64,000 bases of DNA from Saccharomonospora amisosensis (GTDB taxonomy: Bacteria > Actinomycetota > Actinomycetes > Mycobacteriales > Pseudonocardiaceae). The DNA is taken from contig NZ_JAAOYM010000001.1 in assembly GCF_011761185.1 (NCBI RefSeq), positions 2,294,001 to 2,358,000 of the forward strand, given 5' to 3'. The translations under genes were made by a program, and so were the position numbers. Of the stretch, positions 19,838-27,261 are shown in pieces; positions within the stretch are counted from its first letter, which is position 1, and each line of letters opens with the position of its first letter. The notes beneath the pieces were generated by a model. The model saw nothing but the letters and a program-made list of their open reading frames with translations. It did no database searches and was not told the origin of the DNA.

Positions 19838-20608
19838 ATGACCGAACACCGCGCCACCCGGACGCTCGCAGGCCGCCGCCGCGCGCCGGCGCGTCGGATC
19901 CGAGATGTGTTGCGGGCCCGCATTCTCGCGGGTGTCTACGGGGCCGAGCCGCTACCGTCGGAGTCGCAGCTGGCCGCCGACTTCAACGCGAGCCGAAACA
20001 TCGTGCGCGAGGTCCTCACGCTGCTGCGTGGTGAAGGACTGGTTGACCGGATTCCCGGCTCGGGCACCTTCGTCGTGTCGGAGAAGGTCGTGCATGGTCT
20101 CGACCGGCTGCGGGGCCTAGCGGAGAGCTTCGACAGCGGCGGCGACCGCCTTGTCAACCGGGTGCTGTGGGCCGAGCGAGTACCCGCAACGGCGATCGTC
20201 GCGGAACGGCTCGGGCTGCGACCGGGTGAAGAGGTCGTCGCGTTGGAGCGGGTCCGTTCCCTCGACGGCGAACCGCTTTCACTCGACGCGAGCTACCTAC
20301 CAGCCGACATCGGCGGCCCGCTGCTGGAACTCGACCTGGTCCGCAACGACGTCTTCTGCCTGATCGAACGCGAACTCGGGTTGCCGCTGGGAGCAGCCAG
20401 CGTGCGGATCGAGGCGGTCGCGGCCGACGTGGTGGTCGCCGACCTGCTCGACGTCGCCGACGGGTCACCGTTGCTGTTCGTGGAACGACTCACCCACTCC
20501 CACGCGGGCAGGCCCGTCGACCTGGAGTTCCTGCGCTACCGCGGCGACCGGCTCTCACTGTCCGGCGTGCTGGCTCGCAGCCCGCATCCCTGTCCGCTCC
20601 ACCCCTAG
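19838..20608 (+). CDS. GntR family regulator with UTRA effector domain
   Basis: 256-residue HutC-type regulator. The winged helix is at about 18-85 (RRIRDVLRARILAGVYGAE, LPSESQLAADFNASRNIVRE, DRIPGSGTFVV). The UTRA effector domain follows (AERLGLRPGEEVVALERVRS, PLSLDASYLPADIGG, SPLLFVERLTHSHAGRPVD). UTRA domains bind small metabolites. ATG 19838 is used; GTG 19820 would add six residues. It lies 29 bases before the FAD oxidoreductase operon and most likely regulates it (inference). Upstream, CACGTAATACACCGTG (19807-19822) is an imperfect palindrome that could be its autoregulatory site. Confidence 0.88.
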   Translation: MTEHRATRTLAGRRRAPARRIRDVLRARILAGVYGAEPLPSESQLAADFNASRNIVREVLTLLRGEGLVDRIPGSGTFVVSEKVVHGLDRLRGLAESFDSGGDRLVNRVLWAERVPATAIVAERLGLRPGEEVVALERVRSLDGEPLSLDASYLPADIGGPLLELDLVRNDVFCLIERELGLPLGAASVRIEAVAADVVVADLLDVADGSPLLFVERLTHSHAGRPVDLEFLRYRGDRLSLSGVLARSPHPCPLHP

Positions 20609-20637
20609 TCGGCACCGACCAGTTAAGGAGATCACCC

Positions 20638-22404
20638 GTGCACATTCCCCCGCCGCGGCAGCGCCAAGAGCTCAGTTGTGACGTCCTCGTCGTCGGCGGT
20701 GGCACCGCGGGCACGATGGCCGCGCTGACCGCCGCACAGCACGGCGCCACCGTACTGCTGCTGGACAAGGCCCACGTTCGCCACTCCGGTGCGCTGGCCA
20801 TGGGCATGGACGGGGTGAACAACGCCGTGGTGCCGGGCAAGGCCACGCCGCAGGATTACGTCGCCGACATCACCGTGGCCAACGACGGCATCGTCAACCA
20901 GCGCACGATCTACCAGACCGCCACCCGTGGCTTCGACATGGTGCGCAGGCTCGAGGGCTACGGCGTGAAGTTCGAGAAGGACGAGCACGGCGAGTACGCC
21001 GTGCGCAAGGTCCATCGCTCGGGCAGCTACGTGCTGCCGATGCCAGAGGGCCGCGACGTGAAGAAGGTGCTGTACCGCAAGCTACGCGCGCGGGAGGTGC
21101 GCTCGAAGGTCACCATGCTGAACCGGGTCATGCCGGTGCGGGTGCTGACCGTGGCCGGTCGGGCCGTCGGAGCCGCCGGGTTCGACACGCGCTCCGGCGA
21201 GTTCGTCACCATCTCGGCGGGCGCGGTCGTGCTGTCCGCGGGTGCGTGCGGGAGGCTGGGTTTGCCTGCCAGCGGCTACCTCTACGGCACCTACGAGAAC
21301 CCGACCAACGCCGGTGACGGGTACGCGATGGCCTACCACGCGGGCGCCGAGCTGTCCGGGATCGAGTGCTTCCAGATCAACCCACTGATCAAGGACTACA
21401 ACGGTCCCGCGTGTGCCTACGTGGCCAACCCCTTCGGCGGGTACCAGGTCAATGCCGAGGGTAACCGGTTCGTCGACTGCGACTACTGGTCCGGGCAGAT
21501 GCTGGCCGAGGTCAAGCGCGAGCTGGACAGCGCACGTGGGCCGATCTACCTGAAGCTCTCGCACCTTCCCGACGCCACGATCAGCGAGATCGAGGGCATC
21601 CTGCACACGACCGAGCGACCGACCCGAGGCACCTTCCACGCCAATCGCGGCACGGACTACCGCGACCGCGACATCGAGATGCACATCTCCGAGATCGGGC
21701 TGTGCAGCGGGCATTCCGCGTCCGGTGTCTGGGTGGACGAGCACGCCGCCACGACGGTGCCCGGCCTGTACGCGGCGGGCGACATGGCCTGCGTGCCGCA
21801 CAACTACATGATCGGCGCTTTCGTCTACGGCGACATCGCGGGTGAGCACGCCAGCCGCTACGCCGCGACGGCCGAGCGCCCCGCGCTTCCGGAGGAGCAG
21901 ATCCTCAGTGCGCACGAACTGATCTACCGCCCGCTGGCCAACCCCGACGGCCCGCCACAGCCGCAGGTGGAGTACAAGCTGCGCCGCTTCGTCAACGACT
22001 ACCTGCAGCCGCCCAAGACCGAACGCTACCTCCGGCTCGGCATCGAGGCGTTCGAGCGAATGCACACCGACATCGCCGAGATGGGTGCGCGCACCCCGCA
22101 CGAACTGATGCGCTGCGCGGAGGTCACCTTCATCCGTGACTGCGCCGAGATGGCCGCCCGCGCCTCGCTTGAGCGCACCGAGAGCCGATGGGGCCTGTAC
22201 CACCAGCGCGACGACCACCCTGAGCGTGACGACGCGGCCTGGTTCTGCCACCTCAACCTGCACAAGGCCGGCACCGGCGAAATGGCGTTCACCCGCCGTC
22301 CTGTCGAGCCCTACATCGTCCCGGTCCCCGGGTTCACCAGGCCGGACGGGGTCCCCGACGACCCCACGCCCGTCGGCGACGAACTCGCCGCGGCATGGAG
22401 GTGA
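20638..22404 (+). CDS. FAD-dependent oxidoreductase, fumarate reductase/APS reductase-alpha type
   Basis: 588-residue flavoprotein. FAD-binding motif DVLVVGGGTAGTMAALTAA, then VLLLDKAHVRHSGALAMGMDG, an internal VVLSAGACGRLG segment and the C-terminal FAD motif GLYAAGDMACVPHNYMIGAFVYGDIAGEHAS. The fold is shared by fumarate reductase/succinate dehydrogenase flavoproteins and the alpha subunit of adenylylsulfate reductase. The neighbouring two-cluster ferredoxin has the AprB-like arrangement, and no membrane anchor or SdhB-like subunit is present, which argues against respiration. GTG 20638 has AAGGAG at a good distance. It heads a tightly packed run to 26938 and probably acts with the ferredoxin. 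The substrate is unknown; the sulfonate/nitrate-type transporter in the same operon suggests an imported organosulfur compound. Confidence 0.88.
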   Translation: MHIPPPRQRQELSCDVLVVGGGTAGTMAALTAAQHGATVLLLDKAHVRHSGALAMGMDGVNNAVVPGKATPQDYVADITVANDGIVNQRTIYQTATRGFDMVRRLEGYGVKFEKDEHGEYAVRKVHRSGSYVLPMPEGRDVKKVLYRKLRAREVRSKVTMLNRVMPVRVLTVAGRAVGAAGFDTRSGEFVTISAGAVVLSAGACGRLGLPASGYLYGTYENPTNAGDGYAMAYHAGAELSGIECFQINPLIKDYNGPACAYVANPFGGYQVNAEGNRFVDCDYWSGQMLAEVKRELDSARGPIYLKLSHLPDATISEIEGILHTTERPTRGTFHANRGTDYRDRDIEMHISEIGLCSGHSASGVWVDEHAATTVPGLYAAGDMACVPHNYMIGAFVYGDIAGEHASRYAATAERPALPEEQILSAHELIYRPLANPDGPPQPQVEYKLRRFVNDYLQPPKTERYLRLGIEAFERMHTDIAEMGARTPHELMRCAEVTFIRDCAEMAARASLERTESRWGLYHQRDDHPERDDAAWFCHLNLHKAGTGEMAFTRRPVEPYIVPVPGFTRPDGVPDDPTPVGDELAAAWR

Positions 22405-22407
22405 GGC

Positions 22408-23325
22408 ATGGCAGGCCGAAGCTCCGCACGCATCCTCGCCCTGCTCGAACTCGCGGACGAAGCTCCCACGGTGGAAGAACTGGCCGGCTACCTCGCCGAT
22501 CCCGATGCCGAAGTTCGCCGCACCGCGTTGTCCGTGCTCAGTGAGGCCGCCGAGGACTGGGCCGAGGCCTCCCCGGTGTTCGCCGCGGCGCTGGCGGACC
22601 CCGACGCCGGAGTCCGGGATCGCGCGATCGACCTGCTCGCCGAACTGCGCGAGGTGCTGATCGCCGGGACGGAGTTCGCCGACGCCCTGCGTGCCGCCAC
22701 GACCCAACCCGACCCCGCCGTGCGGATTGCCGCGATCGGATCCCTGTGGCGGCACGGGTTGAGCACGGAGGCGGAGCTGACCGGTCTGCTGAACGACTCG
22801 GTCGAGTACGTACGCGCCGAGGCGATTCTCGGGCTGGTATCGCTGGACGCGCTCGATGCCATCGACGCGGCGGCCGCCGATCCGAGCGCGACGGTGAGGC
22901 TCGCGGTCGCCCGCGCGGTCGCGGCCGTCGGGGACCCCCGTGGCGTCACCACGCTCATCACGCTGTCCGGGGACAGCGACCCACTGGTCCGGGCAGCCGC
23001 TCTGAACGGCATGGCCGCCACCGGCTGTACCGAAGCCGCCGTCGCCATCGCAGCCTCGGCACTGACCGACCCGGCATGGCAGGTTCGGCAGGGAGCCGCC
23101 GCCGCCCTGTCCGCCGCCGACCCTGCCGACGCGGTCGGTCCCCTCATCACCGCCGCCACCGACGGCAACCTCGACGTACGCAAGGCCGCGGTACGGGCAC
23201 TGCTGCCCCGGATCGCGGGCAGGCCGGCCGTGCGCGCGGCACTCGAACACGCGCGGTCCGACGTGGACGCCGATGTTCGCGCGTTCGCCCGCATGGGGTT
23301 GACCGCGACCGACCACGACCGCTGA
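22408..23325 (+). CDS. HEAT-repeat protein
   Basis: 305 residues made almost entirely of HEAT/PBS-lyase-type helical repeats of about 30 residues: for example YLADPDAEVRRTALSVLSEA, ALADPDAGVRDRAIDLLAEL, AATTQPDPAVRIAAIGSLWR, LTDPAWQVRQGAAAAL and ATDGNLDVRKAAVRALLPRI. Such proteins are scaffolds or chaperone-like adaptors. It starts 4 bases after the FAD gene with GGAGGTGAGG as RBS and is followed by the ferredoxin, so it may bring flavoprotein and ferredoxin together or assist cluster insertion. That is inference; no catalytic residues are seen. Confidence 0.88.
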   Translation: MAGRSSARILALLELADEAPTVEELAGYLADPDAEVRRTALSVLSEAAEDWAEASPVFAAALADPDAGVRDRAIDLLAELREVLIAGTEFADALRAATTQPDPAVRIAAIGSLWRHGLSTEAELTGLLNDSVEYVRAEAILGLVSLDALDAIDAAAADPSATVRLAVARAVAAVGDPRGVTTLITLSGDSDPLVRAAALNGMAATGCTEAAVAIAASALTDPAWQVRQGAAAALSAADPADAVGPLITAATDGNLDVRKAAVRALLPRIAGRPAVRAALEHARSDVDADVRAFARMGLTATDHDR

Positions 23326-23374
23326 CGGATCGCTCCCACGAGAAGGCGCTCCGCGTCACGGAAAGGAACCCGGA

Positions 23375-23602
23375 ATGGCTCAAGTGAACACCCGTGTCGA
23401 CGTACCGGTGACGGTCGACGAACTCAAGTGCATCGACGGCTGCACCCTCTGCGTCGACATGTGCCCGCTCGACTCGCTGGCCATCAACCCCGACACCGGC
23501 AAGGCCTACATGCACGTCGACGAGTGCTGGTACTGCGGGCCCTGCGCGGCGCGCTGCCCGGTGGACGCCGTCACCGTCAACATCCCCTACCTGCTGCGCT
23601 GA
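23375..23602 (+). CDS. 2x[4Fe-4S] ferredoxin, AprB-like
   Basis: 75-residue iron-sulfur protein with two full cysteine sets: CIDGCTLCVDMCP and CWYCGPCAARCP, each of the C-x2/3-C-x2-C-x3-C-P form. The residues between and after them (DTGKAYMHVDECW, VDAVTVNIPYLLR) resemble the short electron-transfer subunits that partner APS reductase-like flavoproteins. It should shuttle electrons between the FAD protein and a reductase. ATG 23375 is preceded by GGAAAGGAAC. It is encoded between the HEAT protein and the transporter genes, with 11 bases to the next start. Confidence 0.92.
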   Translation: MAQVNTRVDVPVTVDELKCIDGCTLCVDMCPLDSLAINPDTGKAYMHVDECWYCGPCAARCPVDAVTVNIPYLLR

Positions 23603-23613
23603 ATGGAGCGACC

Positions 23614-25038
23614 ATGAAGCGACTCTCCCGAGCAGGCGCCACCGTCATGGCCGTGCTGCTGACCACCACGGCGTGTGCCACGGGCGCGGCGGACTCGGAC
23701 ACCGTCGTTGTGGCCGTCGGCTACCAGTCGAAGACCATCAACACTGTCACGGCGGGCACGCTCATGCGTGAACTCGGTTTGCTGGAGGAAAAGCTAGCCG
23801 AAGCGGGCGCGGACAGCGGCAAGAAGTACGAGGTCACCTGGCACGACTTCGCATCCGGCCCGCCGTTGACCGCCGAGATGATCGCGGGCAAGGTCCACAT
23901 CGGTTCGATGGGCGACTATCCACTGTCGGTCAACGGCGCCAAGACGGCGAATCTCGGTGACGTCAAGACCCGGTGGGTCAGCGTCACCGGCTACAACCTG
24001 CGAGGCTCGCTGAACCAGGTCGTGGTGCCGAGCTCCTCGAACGCCAAGACCATCGCCGACCTTCGTGGCAAGGTGGTCTCGACCAGTCTCGGTTCCACGG
24101 CGCACGGCAACCTGGTGAGCGCGCTCGACAGCGCGGGCATGGCCGTGGAGGACGTCAAGCTGCTGGGACAGGACCCGCCGGTCGGCGTTACGGCACTGGA
24201 GTCCGGTCAGGTGGCGGCGCTTGCTCAGTTCGTGCCGTTCCCGCAACGTGTGATCTTCTCCGGCGAGGGGAGGCTGCTGCACGACGGCAACACCGGGGTA
24301 CCCACCTTCCACGGCGTGGTGGCGAACGAGCGCTACGCCGGTGAGCATCCCGAGGTACTGCGGGCGTTCCTGCGGGCGCAACTGGAGGCCACCGAGTACC
24401 TGCACGAGAACCCACTGGAAGCTGCGTTGAAGGTCGCCGAGGCCACCGGCCTGCCACCGGAGGTGGTCTATCTCTACAACGGTCCGAACGGCGCGGTCAC
24501 CTTCGATCCCACCATAAAGCGGGAACTGATCGACGCGGTGAGGACCGGGCTGCCGTTCTTGAAGGAACTGGGGGCGCTGGAGGAACTCGACGTCGACGCG
24601 TTCGTGGACGACAAGCCGCTGGCCGATGTGCTTGGCGAGGAGTTCGACGCGATGACGGCGTCACTGGCCAACCCCGCGACGATCACCGGTACCGACGAGG
24701 TCTGCGATACCGAGGTGGGCGACCCGAAGACCGCGTCCGAGGCGTGGCCGCGAGAGGCCTCCTCCACCACCGTGGCGGCCACCGCGACCTGCCTGCTGCG
24801 GCTCGTCGCACGAGGCGGGACCTACCGGGCGCTCTACGTGCCCGACACCGCCTCCGGTACGCGCATCTTCGGGCAAGCCGCGACCTGGGTCAACGACCCC
24901 GATGCGGCCGAGAACGCCCGACTGCTGCCGTTCGGCACCGTCGCCGACGCGGAGGAATACGCCGAGGGCAAGTCCGGTGCCACCGTGCTCGACTATCCGT
25001 CCGCGCTGGCCGCGGCCAGGGACCTGGGTAAGGAGTGA
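23614..25038 (+). CDS. ABC transporter substrate-binding lipoprotein with NosL-like C-terminal extension
   Basis: 474 residues. A lipoprotein signal peptide ends LLTTTACATG, so Cys21 or close by is lipidated and the protein faces outside. Residues about 30-330 match sulfonate/nitrate/taurine-type binding proteins (SsuA/TauA fold): VAVGYQSKTINTVTAGTLMR, HIGSMGDYPLSVNGA, TIADLRGKVVSTSLGSTAHG, FHGVVANERYAGEHPEVLRA. The last 110 residues are extra: an alanine-rich segment, then FGQAATWVNDPDAAENARLL, PFGTVADAEEYAEGKSGATV and LDYPSALAAA, which resemble the end of NosL-type metal or heme-binding lipoproteins (weak, by eye). Family members usually end near 340 residues. Its stop overlaps the permease region by 4 bases at GTGA. 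Confidence 0.85.
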   Translation: MKRLSRAGATVMAVLLTTTACATGAADSDTVVVAVGYQSKTINTVTAGTLMRELGLLEEKLAEAGADSGKKYEVTWHDFASGPPLTAEMIAGKVHIGSMGDYPLSVNGAKTANLGDVKTRWVSVTGYNLRGSLNQVVVPSSSNAKTIADLRGKVVSTSLGSTAHGNLVSALDSAGMAVEDVKLLGQDPPVGVTALESGQVAALAQFVPFPQRVIFSGEGRLLHDGNTGVPTFHGVVANERYAGEHPEVLRAFLRAQLEATEYLHENPLEAALKVAEATGLPPEVVYLYNGPNGAVTFDPTIKRELIDAVRTGLPFLKELGALEELDVDAFVDDKPLADVLGEEFDAMTASLANPATITGTDEVCDTEVGDPKTASEAWPREASSTTVAATATCLLRLVARGGTYRALYVPDTASGTRIFGQAATWVNDPDAAENARLLPFGTVADAEEYAEGKSGATVLDYPSALAAARDLGKE

Positions 25039-25040
25039 CG

Positions 25041-25910
25041 ATGACGACTACCGAGTCCCCAGCGTTGCCTTCGGCTTCCCCGCTGCCGACCTCCGACGTG
25101 ACAACGGTTCCCCGCATCCAGCCGATATTCCGGCTGATCAGGACACTGCACCGGTTTCTGCCGCTGCTCCCGATCGTGGTGGCCGTACTTGTCTGGCACC
25201 TGCTCACCAGCCACGACGTGGTCGCTTGGGTCCGGTTCGACAAGCTGCCCTCACCGGCGCAGGTGGCCACGTCCCTGCTCACACAACTGGAGTCCGGCCT
25301 GTTCTACGGCCACGTGCTGGCGAGCCTGCGGCGCATCCTGGCGGGATTCGCCCTGGCGGCGGTGAGCGGAGTGCTGATCGGCATCGCCGTCGGCCGCTCG
25401 CGAAAGGTGGCCGCATTGCTGCGTCCCCTCGTCGAGGTGGCTCGGCCCATCCCCGCGATCGCACTCGTGCCGATCGCGATCCTGCTCTTCCCGACCAGCG
25501 AGCAGGGCATCGTGTTCATCACCTTCTTCGCCGCCTTCTTCCCAGTCACGGTCGGCACCATCCACGCGATGAAGACGTTGCCTGGCGTGTGGACGGATGC
25601 GGCGCGGACCCTAGGAGCCTCGCGCAGGCAGGTGCTCGTACACGTGGTACTGCCTGGGGCGATGCCCGCGATCTTCTCCGGACTGTCGGTCAGCATGGGC
25701 GTCGCCTGGATCTGCGTGATCAGCGCGGAGATGATCTCCGGCCAGTTCGGTGTCGGGTACTGGACCTGGATGTCGTACTCGCTGCTGGACTACGCCGGGG
25801 TGATGACCGGGATGCTCACCATCGGAGCGCTGGGTTTCGGCACCTCCTGGCTCATCGAGCGAGTCGGCAGGAAGGTCAATCGCTGGCTACCGGGGGAGGG
25901 TACGGCATGA
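25041..25910 (+). CDS. ABC transporter permease, SsuC/TauC type
   Basis: 289-residue inner-membrane permease with about six helices (LLPIVVAVLVWHLL, GFALAAVSGVLIGIAVG, IPAIALVPIAILLF, IVFITFFAAFFPVTVGTI, GMLTIGALGFGTSWLI). The EAA loop that contacts the ATPase is DAARTLGASRRQVLVHVVLPGAMP (core AARTLGAS, G at the expected place). ATG 25041 has TAAGGAG 5 bases upstream; a GTG at 25035 overlaps the preceding stop. Together with its neighbours it forms a complete importer for a sulfonate-, nitrate- or taurine-like anion. Confidence 0.9.
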   Translation: MTTTESPALPSASPLPTSDVTTVPRIQPIFRLIRTLHRFLPLLPIVVAVLVWHLLTSHDVVAWVRFDKLPSPAQVATSLLTQLESGLFYGHVLASLRRILAGFALAAVSGVLIGIAVGRSRKVAALLRPLVEVARPIPAIALVPIAILLFPTSEQGIVFITFFAAFFPVTVGTIHAMKTLPGVWTDAARTLGASRRQVLVHVVLPGAMPAIFSGLSVSMGVAWICVISAEMISGQFGVGYWTWMSYSLLDYAGVMTGMLTIGALGFGTSWLIERVGRKVNRWLPGEGTA

Positions 25911-26719
25911 CCCCGGGCGTGCGGCCCCAGCTGACCGGGGCGCCGGTGCGGTTGCGTGATGTGCACATCGACTACTCCGACGGCCCGGCCGCCCGAATCG
26001 ACCTCGACGTGGAGCCTGGGGAGGTGGTGATGCTGCTGGGGCCGTCCGGCTGCGGCAAATCCACGATCCTGCGGGCGCTGGCAGGTCTGCTACCGATCAC
26101 TGCAGGCGAAGTCACCGTCGATGGCAAGCCCCTCGCCGGTCCCGGCGCGCGTTGCGCGATGGTGTTCCAGGAGGATGCCCTGCTGCCGTGGCGCACGGCG
26201 CGGCGCAACGTGGAATTCGCGCTGGCGCTGCGTGGTGTCCGGCGCGCGCAGCGGCACGTGATGGCCGCCGATCTGCTGGAACAGGTGGGCCTGGAGGCCT
26301 TCTCCGGGCACCTGCCGCTGCGGCTGTCCGGTGGTATGCGGCAACGGGTGCAACTCGCGCGCACGTTGGCGGCCGAACCCCGCGTGCTGCTGATGGACGA
26401 GCCGTTCGGCGCGCTGGACGCGCAGACCCGGGCCGAAATGCAGCGACTGCTGGTCTCGGTCTGGGAACGGCACCGAGCGACCATCCTTTTCGTCACGCAC
26501 GACGTCGACGAGGCGCTGTTGCTGGCTGATCGGATCGTGCTGCTCACCCCACGCCCCGCGCGGGTCAGCCGCATCGTGGAGATCCCCGAACCGCGCCGCC
26601 CCGGCTGGCAGTTCCAACCCGACTTCGCCCGCCGCCGATACGAGATCCTCGCCGGCCTCGGTCACGTCTCGGAGGACGAGTCGGTGCCGCTAGCCGAGCG
26701 GAAGGGAGTCACCCCATGA
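25907..26719 (+). CDS. ABC transporter ATP-binding protein, SsuB/TauB type
   Basis: 270-residue ATPase that powers the importer. Walker A GPSGCGKST, Q-loop VFQEDALLPW, signature LSGGMRQRVQLAR, Walker B VLLMDEPFGALD and H-loop VTHDVDEA are all intact, with the VFQE(D/N)ALLPW pattern typical of the nitrate/sulfonate/taurine class. ATG 25907 overlaps the permease stop (ATGA), and its own stop overlaps the ATG of the ferredoxin relic (ATGA), so all are one transcript. Confidence 0.93.
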   Translation: MTPGVRPQLTGAPVRLRDVHIDYSDGPAARIDLDVEPGEVVMLLGPSGCGKSTILRALAGLLPITAGEVTVDGKPLAGPGARCAMVFQEDALLPWRTARRNVEFALALRGVRRAQRHVMAADLLEQVGLEAFSGHLPLRLSGGMRQRVQLARTLAAEPRVLLMDEPFGALDAQTRAEMQRLLVSVWERHRATILFVTHDVDEALLLADRIVLLTPRPARVSRIVEIPEPRRPGWQFQPDFARRRYEILAGLGHVSEDESVPLAERKGVTP

Positions 26720-26938
26720 CATTCGTGATCGGGTCCGCCTGCCTGGACGTCACCGGCCGCGCCTCCCACCGAGGAATGTCCGGTGGACCGCATTCACATC
26801 GGCGCACACAGCGCCCATGTCGGCTATGCCAACCCGCAAGAGCGCATCGACTGCGGTGCCCGCGAGCCGGTTTGCCCGGTGGAGGCGATCATGCCCGCCG
26901 TTGACACCCCGTTCGTCGCCGGACGACCGGTCCGGTGA
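26716..26938 (+). pseudogene. Ferredoxin with frameshift and lost cysteine
   Basis: Begins MTFVIGSACLDVTGRA, the standard start of seven-iron/two-cluster actinobacterial ferredoxins (FdxA type). About 15-19 codons in, the frame breaks: the correct continuation EECPVDRIHIGAHSA, NPQERIDCGAREPVCPVEAI is found in the next frame (through the stop at 26936-26938). Besides this single-base shift, one ligand is altered: CGAREPVCP where the family has CGACEPVCP. The start overlaps the ATPase stop (ATGA), so it was once translated in the operon. Sequencing error could explain the shift but not the Cys-to-Arg change. Confidence 0.75.
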
Positions 26939-27261
26939 GTGCGCTCAGGACCGAGCGCGGGAGTCTGCCGGGATAACCCTGACTGTGCCGGGGTGCCCGC
27001 TGCGCGAAACCATCGGCGGTGGGGGAAGCCGGAGACCGCGGACTCCCGCACCTACTGTCCGAATAGGACTTTGGTGTCGCCGTGACTGTCGTCAGCCGTG
27101 GCCAGGAGTCTTTCGGGGCACGAACGCGGCATCGCCTGCCGCCCAACTGCCACCCAGGGATCGGCTGACCTTCGTTCCAGTCCTGCCCTCACCAGCAGCG
27201 AGTCCGCCGTGTGTGGCGCGCTCGCACCCGAGCTGCCCAGGAGATGACCCAGGAGATGACA
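26939..27261. other. Intergenic region, 323 bases
   Basis: No gene is supported here. A 9-base inverted repeat GCGGGAGTC (26957-26965) and GACTCCCGC (27041-27049) lies 75 bases apart and could pair as a large loop ending the ABC operon. The right part probably holds the promoter of the reductase gene, though the in-line order and strand also allow readthrough. CAGGAGATGACCCAGGAG just before 27262 is a duplicated Shine-Dalgarno-like stretch. Confidence 0.4.

Noticed and set aside
21082-23316. A 744-codon minus-strand frame opposite the FAD and HEAT genes
   Set aside because: Composition is that of an antisense shadow (GRG/RRV repeats); the plus-strand genes have clear RBSs and domains.
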